Under the pieces are notes generated by a model. It was not told where the DNA came from, did not search any database, and worked only from the letters and a program-made list of their open reading frames with translations. The translations under genes were made by a program, and so were the position numbers. A stretch of DNA of 64,000 bases, taken from positions 1,596,001 through 1,660,000 of the forward strand of contig NC_014614.1 in the NCBI RefSeq assembly GCF_000196455.1. The letters run 5' to 3'. Every line of letters starts with the position of its first letter. Within the stretch, counting starts at the first letter, position 1. Shown here one piece after another: positions 44,138 to 52,846 of the stretch. Origin of the DNA: Acetoanaerobium sticklandii (GTDB lineage: Bacteria; Bacillota; Clostridia; Peptostreptococcales; Filifactoraceae).

Positions 44138-45088
44138 CTAGATTATTTTTATGCAAAATTCCTTACATCTAGGAGCACAGTAAGAACATAAAACGCATCT
44201 TTCTTTATCTACTACAGCCTTTCCATTTATAACACTAATAGCATTTTGCTTACATACCTTTTCACATTCCCTGCATCCAATACACCAATCGGAAATTATT
44301 AGCTGTCTATTTTGAGCTCTTAGATTTTCTTTGAGCTTTTCTGGAATGATTTCGTTACTGAATCTCATAAAATTCGCATCAATCTCAAATGTAGATTGCA
44401 TTCCAATGGCTATAGAATCGATCTCATCAACTGATAAAACATAATCTAAAGCCTCATCGTAATTTTTAATAAGATTGCCTCCACCTAATGGCTTCATCGA
44501 GTAAATTCCCACACCTTTATTCCTTGCAATTTTGATTGCTGAAAGCATCTCTGAAGCGCTTCCATCCAATATTCCAATTCCACTTTTATTAAAAAGTGGA
44601 TGAATTACATCGATAAAATCATATTTTAGAGAAGCAAGTACGCAATTAACGCTATGAGTGGATACCCCAAATGATCTGATGTATCCCTTTTCTTTAGCCC
44701 TAATAAAAAATTCTGTAGCCTCCATATGCCCTCTTAAGGTATGCTCACTTTCTTGTTCGTGAAGTAAAAATCCATCAATATAGTCAGTGTTTAGTTCTTT
44801 TAGAGCTTTAGCTAGACTATATTCTGCAGTTTTAGAATCATAGGCATAGGATTTTGTAAATATGCTTACAGAATCTCTAGGTCTATTTATTAGGGATTCT
44901 TTAATTTGAGCATAGTTTTCATAAAGCTCTGCAGTATCTAAAAAATTTATTCCTTTATCATATGCATAAGATAAAAGATTTGCTCCTTCCCTCACAGAAT
45001 AATTTTTCTGAAGAGGACCTAATGTAAGGGTTCCAAAACACATTTTAGAAACCTTAATTCCACTTTTTCCTAAAATATTATACTCCAT
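44138..45088 (-). CDS. Aldo/keto reductase with a C-terminal ferredoxin module
   Basis: A 316-residue protein. Residues 1-250 are a TIM-barrel aldo/keto reductase with FLDTAELYENY (catalytic Asp and Tyr), TKSYAYD (Lys), and LLHEQESEH (His). A two-cluster ferredoxin module is fused at the C-terminus: WCIGCRECEKVCKQNA and RCVLCSYCAPRCKEFC. Such fusions may use ferredoxin rather than NADPH. It intervenes, with the next gene, between ireB and ruvX, which normally are neighbours. Substrate unknown. Confidence 0.9.
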   Translation of the reverse strand: MEYNILGKSGIKVSKMCFGTLTLGPLQKNYSVREGANLLSYAYDKGINFLDTAELYENYAQIKESLINRPRDSVSIFTKSYAYDSKTAEYSLAKALKELNTDYIDGFLLHEQESEHTLRGHMEATEFFIRAKEKGYIRSFGVSTHSVNCVLASLKYDFIDVIHPLFNKSGIGILDGSASEMLSAIKIARNKGVGIYSMKPLGGGNLIKNYDEALDYVLSVDEIDSIAIGMQSTFEIDANFMRFSNEIIPEKLKENLRAQNRQLIISDWCIGCRECEKVCKQNAISVINGKAVVDKERCVLCSYCAPRCKEFCIKII

Positions 45089-45099
45089 AAATTTACCTT

Positions 45100-47268
45100 C
45101 TATTTTTTCAAGAAATTAATATCATCACTGTTATTTAATAAGAGCACTAGCATAGGCACAACAACATAGCTTATGCTTGTCGCTGCAGCTACAACACCAG
45201 AATCATTAACCATAAATCCAACTACACTTCCCACCAATATAGCTATCCATCCATTAGCTATATATGGATGCTTTTGACATAGCTTTTTTAGCACTCCAAA
45301 TGGCTTATAAAATAGCATAACCATAAGTATTATCGCTAGAATAAGTACCCTACTCCACATTGAAGCTGAAATAAGCTGTATATTCATAGATATTTTACGT
45401 ATGATTATTTGCAGTATTGCTGATGGTCCAGTATTTATTATATTGAGTATGGTGTTCGCTAAATGGCTTCTATTTTCGTTGTTAAAATCCATCCATGCCA
45501 TAAAAGATACAATTAAAACTATTGCCACAAAAATTCCTATAATTTTTTTTATATCAATTTTAACGCCATTGGATTTTAATATTAAAAATAAAAATGCTGC
45601 AGATATAGTAATTGTTCCTCCTACGTTTGCTCCCATCATTGGATTTCCCATTATAAATACAACTGCTAATGCAAAAGGTACTAAAATGATATTTTTAAAT
45701 CCAAATTTTTCAAAGACTATACTAATTGTTATAAGTGAAGCTCCAACTAAAACTCCCATATATTCATTACCTATCCCATAAAACCTAGCTCCTATAATTG
45801 GATCATATCCAAGCAAAGAGTTTTTTATTAGAAATTGATTAAATACAGCCATATCAAGTAAGAGAATTATGGTTGTAAGTCCACTTAAAATAGCTATAGT
45901 ATTTAAATCATTTTTTATTAATTTTGAAATTATAGCATAGCCAACTGTTAGAAATAGTAAGCCTATGATAAGAGAATAAATTACATCAGCAAAATTAAAA
46001 ATAGGGATTATTAAAATCACTAGTGGGATTAATAAAGTAATTCTAAGAATAAATTTCACTGCTCTTATAACTATCTTAGGAACTTTAGCATAAAATAATC
46101 CAATTATCAAAGTCAAAATCCATACACACATTTCAAAAACTGCGTAAGTGTAAAGTACTGGAATTCTTACACTTGAAAGAGAAACTATTTTTTGATTCTC
46201 TGCTTCTAAAAAAGTCCACGGGTTTTCATATTGCTTTTCAACTATGGTCTTTCCAGAAATCTCAGGATTAATTAATTCGAATCTATTATTTATATATGCT
46301 GAGATATCTATATTTGATATAACTCCATCTCTTCTTGTAGATGCCGAGGTTAATACTCCTAAACCTTCTTCATTCTCATTCAAAATATAAACCGGAGATA
46401 GTCTATATCCTTCTTTGTAATTTTCTAAGCTTGGAAAAGGACTTACAACCATGAGCGAATCATTTTTAGAAAGCTCATTTTCTACATTTGATATAAAGGA
46501 ATCTAGTCTATTAATGAGCGTACCTTTATATTCTTCATAGGCAGAATCTGTCATCATTTTTTTATATTCATCTAGTCTATAGCTATCACCTAGCTCTATA
46601 ACTACAATATCTGATGACTTATATTGCTCTCTAAATAAATTTAACATTTTATCATAGTCAGTTCTAATGCTATATGGCGCTTCATAATCTACTATATTAA
46701 TATCATCTATGTTTCCAGAATTTATTCTTCCAAAAGTATCCATGGCTATAGAACCAGAAAAAAGAAGAGGTTCTTCTTTGTCTGAATTACCAATAACTGA
46801 TATTTTTAAATTATTTTTGTTTGCAATTTCACCTAGGTTTCCTGGTATAGCTCCATAATCAGATTCAGAATTGGTCTGAATTAAGGTGTTTATATTCAAA
46901 TTTGAAATTTTGCTCGGCTCTTTTTTTGTCGTAAACTTATAATGGTTCGATTTTGCTACATCTGAATAATCAAAAAAAGTCAAGTCCCTATTCAATACAT
47001 AAGATTTTCTTCCCCATCCTATGCTTGCATAAGAACTTGCATCATTTGTACCCTTTGCACCTCTGATATTCATCAATCCGATATAGCCTTGGTTAGATTC
47101 TCCAACAGAGTCAATTGATTTGAAATCTTCTAAATCAAGCCTGTTTGCTGTTATAATAATTAGCTTTTCATTTTTATGTGCTTTGTTTTCAGCATAAACT
47201 AAGCTTTGAGCAAATACTTGAATTAAAAAAACTAACAATATAATACTAATTATCTTTTTATTTTTCAT
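45100..47268 (-). CDS. Multi-pass membrane protein with an extracytoplasmic alkaline phosphatase-superfamily-like domain
   Basis: 722 residues. After a signal peptide or anchor (ends near SLVYA, 26) comes an outside domain of about 340 residues with alkaline phosphatase-superfamily features: KLIIITANR, a DIVVIELGDSYRLDEY segment, SLMVVSPFPS and LGVLTSASTRRDGVISNIDIS. The clear nucleophile Ser or Thr with DSxT context is missing, so activity is uncertain. From about 365 on are some 10 transmembrane helices. It is probably an envelope-polymer or lipid-modifying enzyme or sensor. It lies 4 bases after ireB and before the aldo/keto reductase gene. Confidence 0.7.
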   Translation of the reverse strand: MKNKKIISIILLVFLIQVFAQSLVYAENKAHKNEKLIIITANRLDLEDFKSIDSVGESNQGYIGLMNIRGAKGTNDASSYASIGWGRKSYVLNRDLTFFDYSDVAKSNHYKFTTKKEPSKISNLNINTLIQTNSESDYGAIPGNLGEIANKNNLKISVIGNSDKEEPLLFSGSIAMDTFGRINSGNIDDINIVDYEAPYSIRTDYDKMLNLFREQYKSSDIVVIELGDSYRLDEYKKMMTDSAYEEYKGTLINRLDSFISNVENELSKNDSLMVVSPFPSLENYKEGYRLSPVYILNENEEGLGVLTSASTRRDGVISNIDISAYINNRFELINPEISGKTIVEKQYENPWTFLEAENQKIVSLSSVRIPVLYTYAVFEMCVWILTLIIGLFYAKVPKIVIRAVKFILRITLLIPLVILIIPIFNFADVIYSLIIGLLFLTVGYAIISKLIKNDLNTIAILSGLTTIILLLDMAVFNQFLIKNSLLGYDPIIGARFYGIGNEYMGVLVGASLITISIVFEKFGFKNIILVPFALAVVFIMGNPMMGANVGGTITISAAFLFLILKSNGVKIDIKKIIGIFVAIVLIVSFMAWMDFNNENRSHLANTILNIINTGPSAILQIIIRKISMNIQLISASMWSRVLILAIILMVMLFYKPFGVLKKLCQKHPYIANGWIAILVGSVVGFMVNDSGVVAAATSISYVVVPMLVLLLNNSDDINFLKK

Positions 47269-47272
47269 AAAA

Positions 47273-47533
47273 TTATTTTCCCTCTAGATATTCCCTAATT
47301 ATAGTTTCTAGTAATTCGTCTCTTTCATACTTTCTTATTATCGTTCTGGCATTTTTATGACTAGTTATATAAGTTGGATCTCCAGAAAGCATATATCCTA
47401 CAAGCTGATTTACGGGATTGTAGCCTTTTTCTTTCAATGCTTCATATACAAAATTAACTACTTCCTTTTCGTCCATTTTCTCTTCGTCTTTTTTATGCTC
47501 AAACTTCATAGTAAAATCCATATTATCGTTCAT
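47273..47533 (-). CDS. ireB: IreB family regulatory phosphoprotein
   Basis: An 86-residue UPF0297 (YrzL/IreB) protein: KEVVNFVYEALKEKGYNPVNQLVGYMLSGDPTYITSHKNARTIIRKYERDELLE is the conserved body. In Enterococcus it is phosphorylated by kinase IreK and restrains cephalosporin resistance. The ATG follows GGAGGAG. It lies downstream of alaS, its usual neighbour. Confidence 0.94.
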   Translation of the reverse strand: MNDNMDFTMKFEHKKDEEKMDEKEVVNFVYEALKEKGYNPVNQLVGYMLSGDPTYITSHKNARTIIRKYERDELLETIIREYLEGK

Positions 47534-47598
47534 TATTTCTCCTCCTTTACAACTATCTATGTTAGTTATGATATTATATAAAACAAATTAAATCAAGT

Positions 47599-47625
47599 AT
47601 AAAGGAGCCAGAAAGGCTCCTTTAT
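47599..47625 (-). terminator. Weak terminator after alaS
   Basis: Hairpin AAAGGAGCC/GGCTCCTTT lies 20 bases after the alaS stop. The following leftward bases are T-rich but not a clean run, so some read-through into ireB is possible. Confidence 0.65.
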
Positions 47626-47643
47626 ACTCTAAAATCCATTTAA

Positions 47644-50292
47644 TTAAGAATTTATGAAAGTTTTTAATATCGTCTCAGATTGCTTCATAGCCTCGCCTAA
47701 TTTTGAGATATCTTTACCACCAGCTTGAGCCATATTAGGTTTTCCACCTCCACCGCCGCCTGTTAGTGAAGACACTTCTTTTATGAATTTTCCAGCATGA
47801 ACACCTTTTTGAAGTGCACCTTTTGATACCATACAAACAAACGAAATTTTATTTTCAAAATAGCTGCTTAGTAGTACAACAGAATTTTCTATTTTATCAA
47901 TTACATTTTCTGCTACATTTCTAAGTGTTTCATCATCTAAATCTTCAAATGAGCTATATACATATTTAATACCATCAATATCTTTAGCTCCCTCTAAAAT
48001 TTCATTAATCTGATTCTTTGCAATTTCTGATTTTAGCTTTGAAAGTTCTTTTTGAGCTGTCTTATAATCTTCAATAGTTTGAGATAATTTAATTACTAGG
48101 TTGTCTTCATTTGATTTTACTAAAGATTTTATCTCATCAAGAACAGCTTCTTTTTCCAATAAATATTGATATACATTACTTCCAGTAATTGCTTCAATTC
48201 TTCTTACTCCAGAAGCAATTCCAGATTCAGAAAGAATTTTAAACATACCGATATCAGAAGAATTGCTTACATGCGTTCCTCCGCAAAGCTCAGTAGAAAA
48301 TTCTCCTACAGAAACAACTCTTACATTATCTTCATACTTCTCATCAAATAAAGCCATAGCACCAGATTTTTTTGCTTCTTCTATATTCATTACTTCTACT
48401 TTAACTGGATAAGCTTTAAATATAGCTTCATTCACCATATTTTCAATTTGACTTAACTGCTCAGAAGTAATAGGTTCAAAATGAGTAAAATCGAATCTTA
48501 ATCTAGTATCAGAAACCAAAGAGCCTGCTTGATGTATGTGAGCACCTAGTACTTGTCTTAAAGCTTTATGCAAAAGATGAGTACAAGTATGGTTTCTTTG
48601 AGTAGACTTTCTTAGCTTTTCATCGACTACTAATTCACATTTATCCGAAAGTTTAGCTTCTCCTGATACAACTTCTACTCTATGGATAAATAGTCCATTA
48701 TGAGATTTTTGGACATCCTTGACTTCAGCCACAAAATTTTCACTTTTTACAATCCCTTTATCAGCTACTTGTCCACCTGATTCTGCATAAAATGGAGTTT
48801 TTTCAAAAACCAGTTCTCCTGCTTGCCCCTCTGATAAGATATCTATTTTCTGGTTATCAAATATGATATCTTTAATTTGAGCCGATGCTTCAAGCTCATT
48901 ATATCCAATAAATTCATTTTTTTCGATAGAAAAAGTAAGTGTGTCAGCAGTTTCCTTCCATCCCTCTACACCTTTATCTGTCCTTGCAGAGCGAGCTCTT
49001 TCTTTTTGCTTTTGCATTTCAGCTTTGAATCCATCCTCATCAACCTTTAGTCCATACTCCTCAACGATTTCCAATGTCAATTCTATAGGGAAGCCATAAG
49101 TGTCGTATAATCTAAATGCGTCTTCACCACTTAAAACATCTTTAGATTCTGACTTAATTTTATCCATATACTCTTTTAAAATAACCATCCCTTGATCCAA
49201 GGTTTCTGAAAATTTTTCTTCTTCAACGGTTAATATTTTTTTGATATACTCTTTTTTCTCCACTAAATCTGGATATGCCTCGCCATAATTTTCTATTACA
49301 GTTTCCATAAGCTTAACTAGAAAGTTATTTTTTATTCCTAATAATCTTCCATGTCTTGCAGCTCTTCTTATTAACCTTCTTAACACATAGCCTCTACCTT
49401 CATTCGAAGGAAGAACTCCATCTGAAATCAAGAAAGTCACTGCTCTAGAATGGTCAGTAATCAATCTAATGGAAACATCTGTTTCAGTTGATTTTCCATA
49501 TTCTTTGCCTGATAACTCGCATACATTGTCTCTGATGCTTTTCATAGTGTCTATATCAAAAATACTATCTACACCCTGCATGATGCATGCCATTCTTTCT
49601 AATCCCATACCAGTATCAATATTTGGATTTGGAAGTGGGTTATAGTTTCCATCTTCATCTTTATTAAACTGAGTAAAAACTAAATTCCAAAATTCTAAGA
49701 ATCTATCGCAGTCACATCCTGGTTTACAATCAGGGTCAGAACATCCAAATTCTTTTCCTCTATCTATATATATTTCTGAGCACGGACCACAAGGACCTGT
49801 TCCTGTTCCTATCTCCCAAAAATTATCTTCTTTTCCAAGTCGAACAATTCTTTCTTTAGGAACATTTATATCCTTTTCCCATATATCAAAGGCCTCATCA
49901 TCTTCTAAATACACTGTAACCCATAAATCATCTGGATTTAGCTCTAAATCTTTTGTAACAAACTCCCACGCCCATGCAATAGCTTCTTTTTTGAAATAAT
50001 CTCCAAAAGAAAAATTTCCAAGCATTTCAAAAAAAGTAGCATGTCTAGCAGTTTTTCCAACATTTTCGATATCTCCTGTTCTAACACACTTTTGGCAGGT
50101 AGCCATTCTCTTATTAGGCGGAGTCTCTAGCCCCATAAAATAATTTTTCATTGGAGCCATGCCTGCATTTATAAGCAAAAGACTTTTATCATTTTCTGGT
50201 ACTAAAGAAAAGCTACTTCTAGAATAATGATCTTTCGAACGAAAAAAACTTAAATACTTTTCTCTAATCTCATTTACTCCTAAATTCTTCAC
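47644..50292 (-). CDS. alaS: Alanyl-tRNA synthetase
   Basis: 882 residues, of normal length. The class II catalytic core occupies about 1-440 (MKNLGVNEIREKYLSFF, ATFFEMLGNFSFGDYFK, DTGMGLERM). The editing domain has HTCTHLLHKALRQVLG and ELCGGTHV (zinc His-Cys-His). A coiled-coil C-Ala domain ends with GGGGGGKPNMAQAGG. The start codon is GTG behind GAGGAGG. Expression is controlled by an alanine T-box upstream. Confidence 0.97.
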   Translation of the reverse strand: MKNLGVNEIREKYLSFFRSKDHYSRSSFSLVPENDKSLLLINAGMAPMKNYFMGLETPPNKRMATCQKCVRTGDIENVGKTARHATFFEMLGNFSFGDYFKKEAIAWAWEFVTKDLELNPDDLWVTVYLEDDEAFDIWEKDINVPKERIVRLGKEDNFWEIGTGTGPCGPCSEIYIDRGKEFGCSDPDCKPGCDCDRFLEFWNLVFTQFNKDEDGNYNPLPNPNIDTGMGLERMACIMQGVDSIFDIDTMKSIRDNVCELSGKEYGKSTETDVSIRLITDHSRAVTFLISDGVLPSNEGRGYVLRRLIRRAARHGRLLGIKNNFLVKLMETVIENYGEAYPDLVEKKEYIKKILTVEEEKFSETLDQGMVILKEYMDKIKSESKDVLSGEDAFRLYDTYGFPIELTLEIVEEYGLKVDEDGFKAEMQKQKERARSARTDKGVEGWKETADTLTFSIEKNEFIGYNELEASAQIKDIIFDNQKIDILSEGQAGELVFEKTPFYAESGGQVADKGIVKSENFVAEVKDVQKSHNGLFIHRVEVVSGEAKLSDKCELVVDEKLRKSTQRNHTCTHLLHKALRQVLGAHIHQAGSLVSDTRLRFDFTHFEPITSEQLSQIENMVNEAIFKAYPVKVEVMNIEEAKKSGAMALFDEKYEDNVRVVSVGEFSTELCGGTHVSNSSDIGMFKILSESGIASGVRRIEAITGSNVYQYLLEKEAVLDEIKSLVKSNEDNLVIKLSQTIEDYKTAQKELSKLKSEIAKNQINEILEGAKDIDGIKYVYSSFEDLDDETLRNVAENVIDKIENSVVLLSSYFENKISFVCMVSKGALQKGVHAGKFIKEVSSLTGGGGGGKPNMAQAGGKDISKLGEAMKQSETILKTFINS

Positions 50293-50390
50293 TGTATAAC
50301 CTCCTCAACAAATATAATAAACTTAATTTCTAAATTTCAAATTTTATAATGACTTAATATAGGTGTTCACTTACATTTACTACAATTAAA

Positions 50391-50635
50391 AACCTCGTTC
50401 CTATGATAACTATTATATCACAGGGACGAGGTTAAATCGCGGTACCACCCTAATTGCCAATTGGCCACTTAATCTAACTGTAACGTAGTTAACGTGACTA
50501 TTTATTAGACAGTCAGGCTCAAAGGCAGCTTCAAGTAATAATAACCTAGGGACTTTCAGCATATATCCCCTCTCTGTAAGGCAATTAAGCTACTTTACTA
50601 TTCTTATCATAGCCGTTTGGTATTAAAATTATATT
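50391..50635 (-). promoter_or_regulatory. Alanine-specific T-box riboswitch of alaS
   Basis: On the leftward strand the leader has Stem I with AGAGAG and GCTGAAAG loops, the T-box itself AGGGTGGTACCGCG (near 50437-50450), and an attenuator (AACCTCGTCCC/GGAACGAGGTTTTT, 50391-50433). Stem I pairs AGCTT with AAGCT; the adjacent bases GCC at 50526-50524 are the likely specifier codon, matching tRNA-Ala. Uncharged tRNA-Ala would favour the antiterminator. This fills most of the 380-base gap between alaS and iscU. Confidence 0.93.
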
Positions 50636-50641
50636 GATACA

Positions 50642-50670
50642 ATTATATAGTCTTAGACTACAAAAATCAA
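50642..50670 (-). promoter_or_regulatory. alaS promoter
   Basis: TTGATT (50670-50665), a 17-base spacer and TATAAT (50647-50642), read leftward, give a start near 50635, at the beginning of the T-box leader. It lies just past the iscU stop codon. Confidence 0.8.
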
Positions 50671-50672
50671 TA

Positions 50673-51113
50673 TTAATCTTCTTCTATATCATCATGATGA
50701 TCGTGATCATCATCAAACTCAACATCAGTTAATCCTTCAATAGTTAAATTATTCTTTAGCGCATAGTCTTGAAGAGCTTTCTTTATTGCTTGCTCTGCTA
50801 AAACTGAGCAGTGCATTTTTACTGGAGGAAGACCATCCAAAGCTTCTGCAACTGCTTTGTTTGTTAAATTTAAAGCTTCTTGAACAGTCTTGCCTTTAAT
50901 CATTTCTGTAGCCATGCTAGAGCTTGCTATGGCTGAGCCACATCCATAAGTTTTAAATTTTACATCCTGAATCACATTATCTTCTACTTTAAGATATATT
51001 TTCATTATATCTCCACATTTGGCATTTCCAACTTCTCCAACACCATCTGCACCTTCAATTTCTCCAACATTTCTAGGATTTGTAAAATGGTCCATAACTT
51101 TATCGCTATACAT
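50673..51113 (-). CDS. iscU: Iron-sulfur cluster scaffold protein IscU/NifU-N
   Basis: 146 residues. Cluster-ligand cysteines are Cys 33 (NAKCGD), Cys 58 (TYGCGSAIASSS) and Cys 102 (KMHCSVLAEQAI). The tail after residue 130 is unusual: rich in Asp and His, DDDHDHHDDIEED, and may bind iron or another metal. It overlaps the end of iscS by 8 bases. The gene set iscR-iscS-iscU without SUF or ferredoxin genes is typical for Clostridia. Confidence 0.94.
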   Translation of the reverse strand: MYSDKVMDHFTNPRNVGEIEGADGVGEVGNAKCGDIMKIYLKVEDNVIQDVKFKTYGCGSAIASSSMATEMIKGKTVQEALNLTNKAVAEALDGLPPVKMHCSVLAEQAIKKALQDYALKNNLTIEGLTDVEFDDDHDHHDDIEED

Positions 51114-52302
51114 TAACTGATTCTCCCTTCAAAAAATCTTCATATAATGGTGACATTTTTCTAAGTCTATCGATAATCGGCGGAAGCTTCTCAATTACGT
51201 AATCAACTTCCTCTTCCGTTGTAAAATCTGATAAGCTAAGTCGTAAAGATCCATGAGCTATCTCATGAGTAAGTCCAAGTGCCATAAGCACATGAGAAGG
51301 GTCAAGTGAACCAGATGTACAAGCTGAACCACTCGAGCCTGCTATACCAACTAAATCTAAGCTCAGAAGCAAAGCCTCACCTTCTATAAACTTAAAACAA
51401 AAACTTGCAGTTCCAGGTAGTCTACTTTCTCTACTTCCTGTTACAATAGTATGAGGTATTTCATTTAAAATTCCATTCATAAGTCTTTCTCTTAAATTAG
51501 TAAGCTTAGAAATATGACTCTCCAAATTATCATTTGCGATTTCACAAGCTTTTCCAAGACCTATAATTCCAGGTACGTTTTCTGTTCCAGCTCTTTTTTT
51601 ACGCTCCTGCGCTCCACCATGGATTAAGTTATCTAGCTTAACTCCATTTTTAATATAAAGAGCACCTATTCCTTTAGGCCCATAAATTTTATGAGCTGAA
51701 AGTGATAGCATATCTATATTAAGTTCTTTTACATCAATTTTTATATTCCCAACTGCCTGTACTGCATCTGTATGGAAAACAATCCCTTTATCTTTACAAA
51801 TTTGGCCGATTTCTCTTATAGGCTGAATTGTTCCAATTTCATTGTTGGCAAACATTATGCTAACTAAAATTGTATCATCTCTAAGATTACTTTTAAAATT
51901 ATCTAAATCTACTAAGCCATCCTTGTTTACATCTAAATAAGTTATTTGAAATCCATGCTCTTTTTCTAAGTATTCACAAGTGTGAAGCACAGCATGGTGC
52001 TCAATTTTAGTTGTTATTATATGCTTACCTTTATTCATCAATTTAAAAGCTGCACCTTTTATTGCCCAGTTATCCGATTCCGATCCACCTGCAGTAAAAT
52101 ATATTTCATTACTTGCAGCCCCTAATAACTTTGCTACTTTTTCTCTAGCTTCATCTACAGGTTTTCTAACCTCTCTGCCAAAGAAATGTATACTAGATGG
52201 GTTTCCATAATTATTTGTAAAGTAAGGTATCATAGCATCTAGAACTTCTTTTTTTACCGGAGTAGTCGCTGCATTGTCAAGATAAACTCTTTTTTGCTCC
52301 AT
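51106..52302 (-). CDS. iscS: Cysteine desulfurase IscS
   Basis: 398 residues. KIEHHAVLHTCEYL (PLP-stacking His), LSAHKIYGPKGIGALY (Schiff-base Lys) and SSGSACTSGSLDPSHVLMALG (active Cys in the long flexible loop) are canonical. Group I IscS type, donating sulfur to IscU. It follows iscR by 3 bases and overlaps iscU. Confidence 0.96.
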   Translation of the reverse strand: MEQKRVYLDNAATTPVKKEVLDAMIPYFTNNYGNPSSIHFFGREVRKPVDEAREKVAKLLGAASNEIYFTAGGSESDNWAIKGAAFKLMNKGKHIITTKIEHHAVLHTCEYLEKEHGFQITYLDVNKDGLVDLDNFKSNLRDDTILVSIMFANNEIGTIQPIREIGQICKDKGIVFHTDAVQAVGNIKIDVKELNIDMLSLSAHKIYGPKGIGALYIKNGVKLDNLIHGGAQERKKRAGTENVPGIIGLGKACEIANDNLESHISKLTNLRERLMNGILNEIPHTIVTGSRESRLPGTASFCFKFIEGEALLLSLDLVGIAGSSGSACTSGSLDPSHVLMALGLTHEIAHGSLRLSLSDFTTEEEVDYVIEKLPPIIDRLRKMSPLYEDFLKGESVNV

Positions 52303-52305
52303 AAA

Positions 52306-52752
52306 TCACATCTCCTTAAAATTATTTTTGCTACTTTTTAGTTTATGATCTAAAACCATATCTTTTAACGTTACAGAATCTATAACACTATCTACACTAT
52401 CTTTAATTCTTTGCCAAACTACTTTGGTAACACAAAAGTCAGAGTTCTCGCAATCAGCATCTTCTTCTAAAACACAATCAGATGGAGCCATAGGTCCTTC
52501 TAAAGCTCTAAGTACTTGACCTACTGTGATTTGTGAGGACGGCTTGCTAAGATAATAACCACCTTGAGCTCCTCTTACACTTTTTACTAAACCTGATTTT
52601 TTTAATATAGCAAAGATTTGTTCTAAGTACTGCTCTGAAAGTCCATTCTTGTCTGCAATATACTTTAATGAAAGTGGAAGATTTTCCTCTTCCTTTAGCG
52701 CTAATTCAAAAATGGCTTTAAGTCCATATCTTCCTTTCGTTGATAGTTTCAC
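52306..52752 (-). CDS. iscR: Rrf2-family regulator IscR
   Basis: 148 residues. The winged-helix N-terminus begins MKLSTKGRYGLKAIFELAL. Cys 93, 101 and 107 in DCVLEEDADCENSDFC match the three cluster ligands of IscR-type Rrf2 regulators, so it probably senses Fe-S status and represses the isc genes. Start codon is GTG behind GAGGT. Confidence 0.92.
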   Translation of the reverse strand: MKLSTKGRYGLKAIFELALKEEENLPLSLKYIADKNGLSEQYLEQIFAILKKSGLVKSVRGAQGGYYLSKPSSQITVGQVLRALEGPMAPSDCVLEEDADCENSDFCVTKVVWQRIKDSVDSVIDSVTLKDMVLDHKLKSSKNNFKEM

Positions 52753-52846
52753 GTTTATAACCTCTTTTCACAATTCCTAGTCATTTACTATGAATTAATT
52801 TTATTATAGCTTAGTGTCTTTTCTTTGTCAATCAAAAGACAATCAA

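Noticed and set aside
45401..45781. A 126-codon rightward frame inside the large membrane protein gene
   Set aside because: Antisense shadow of the hydrophobic leftward gene; no start signal.
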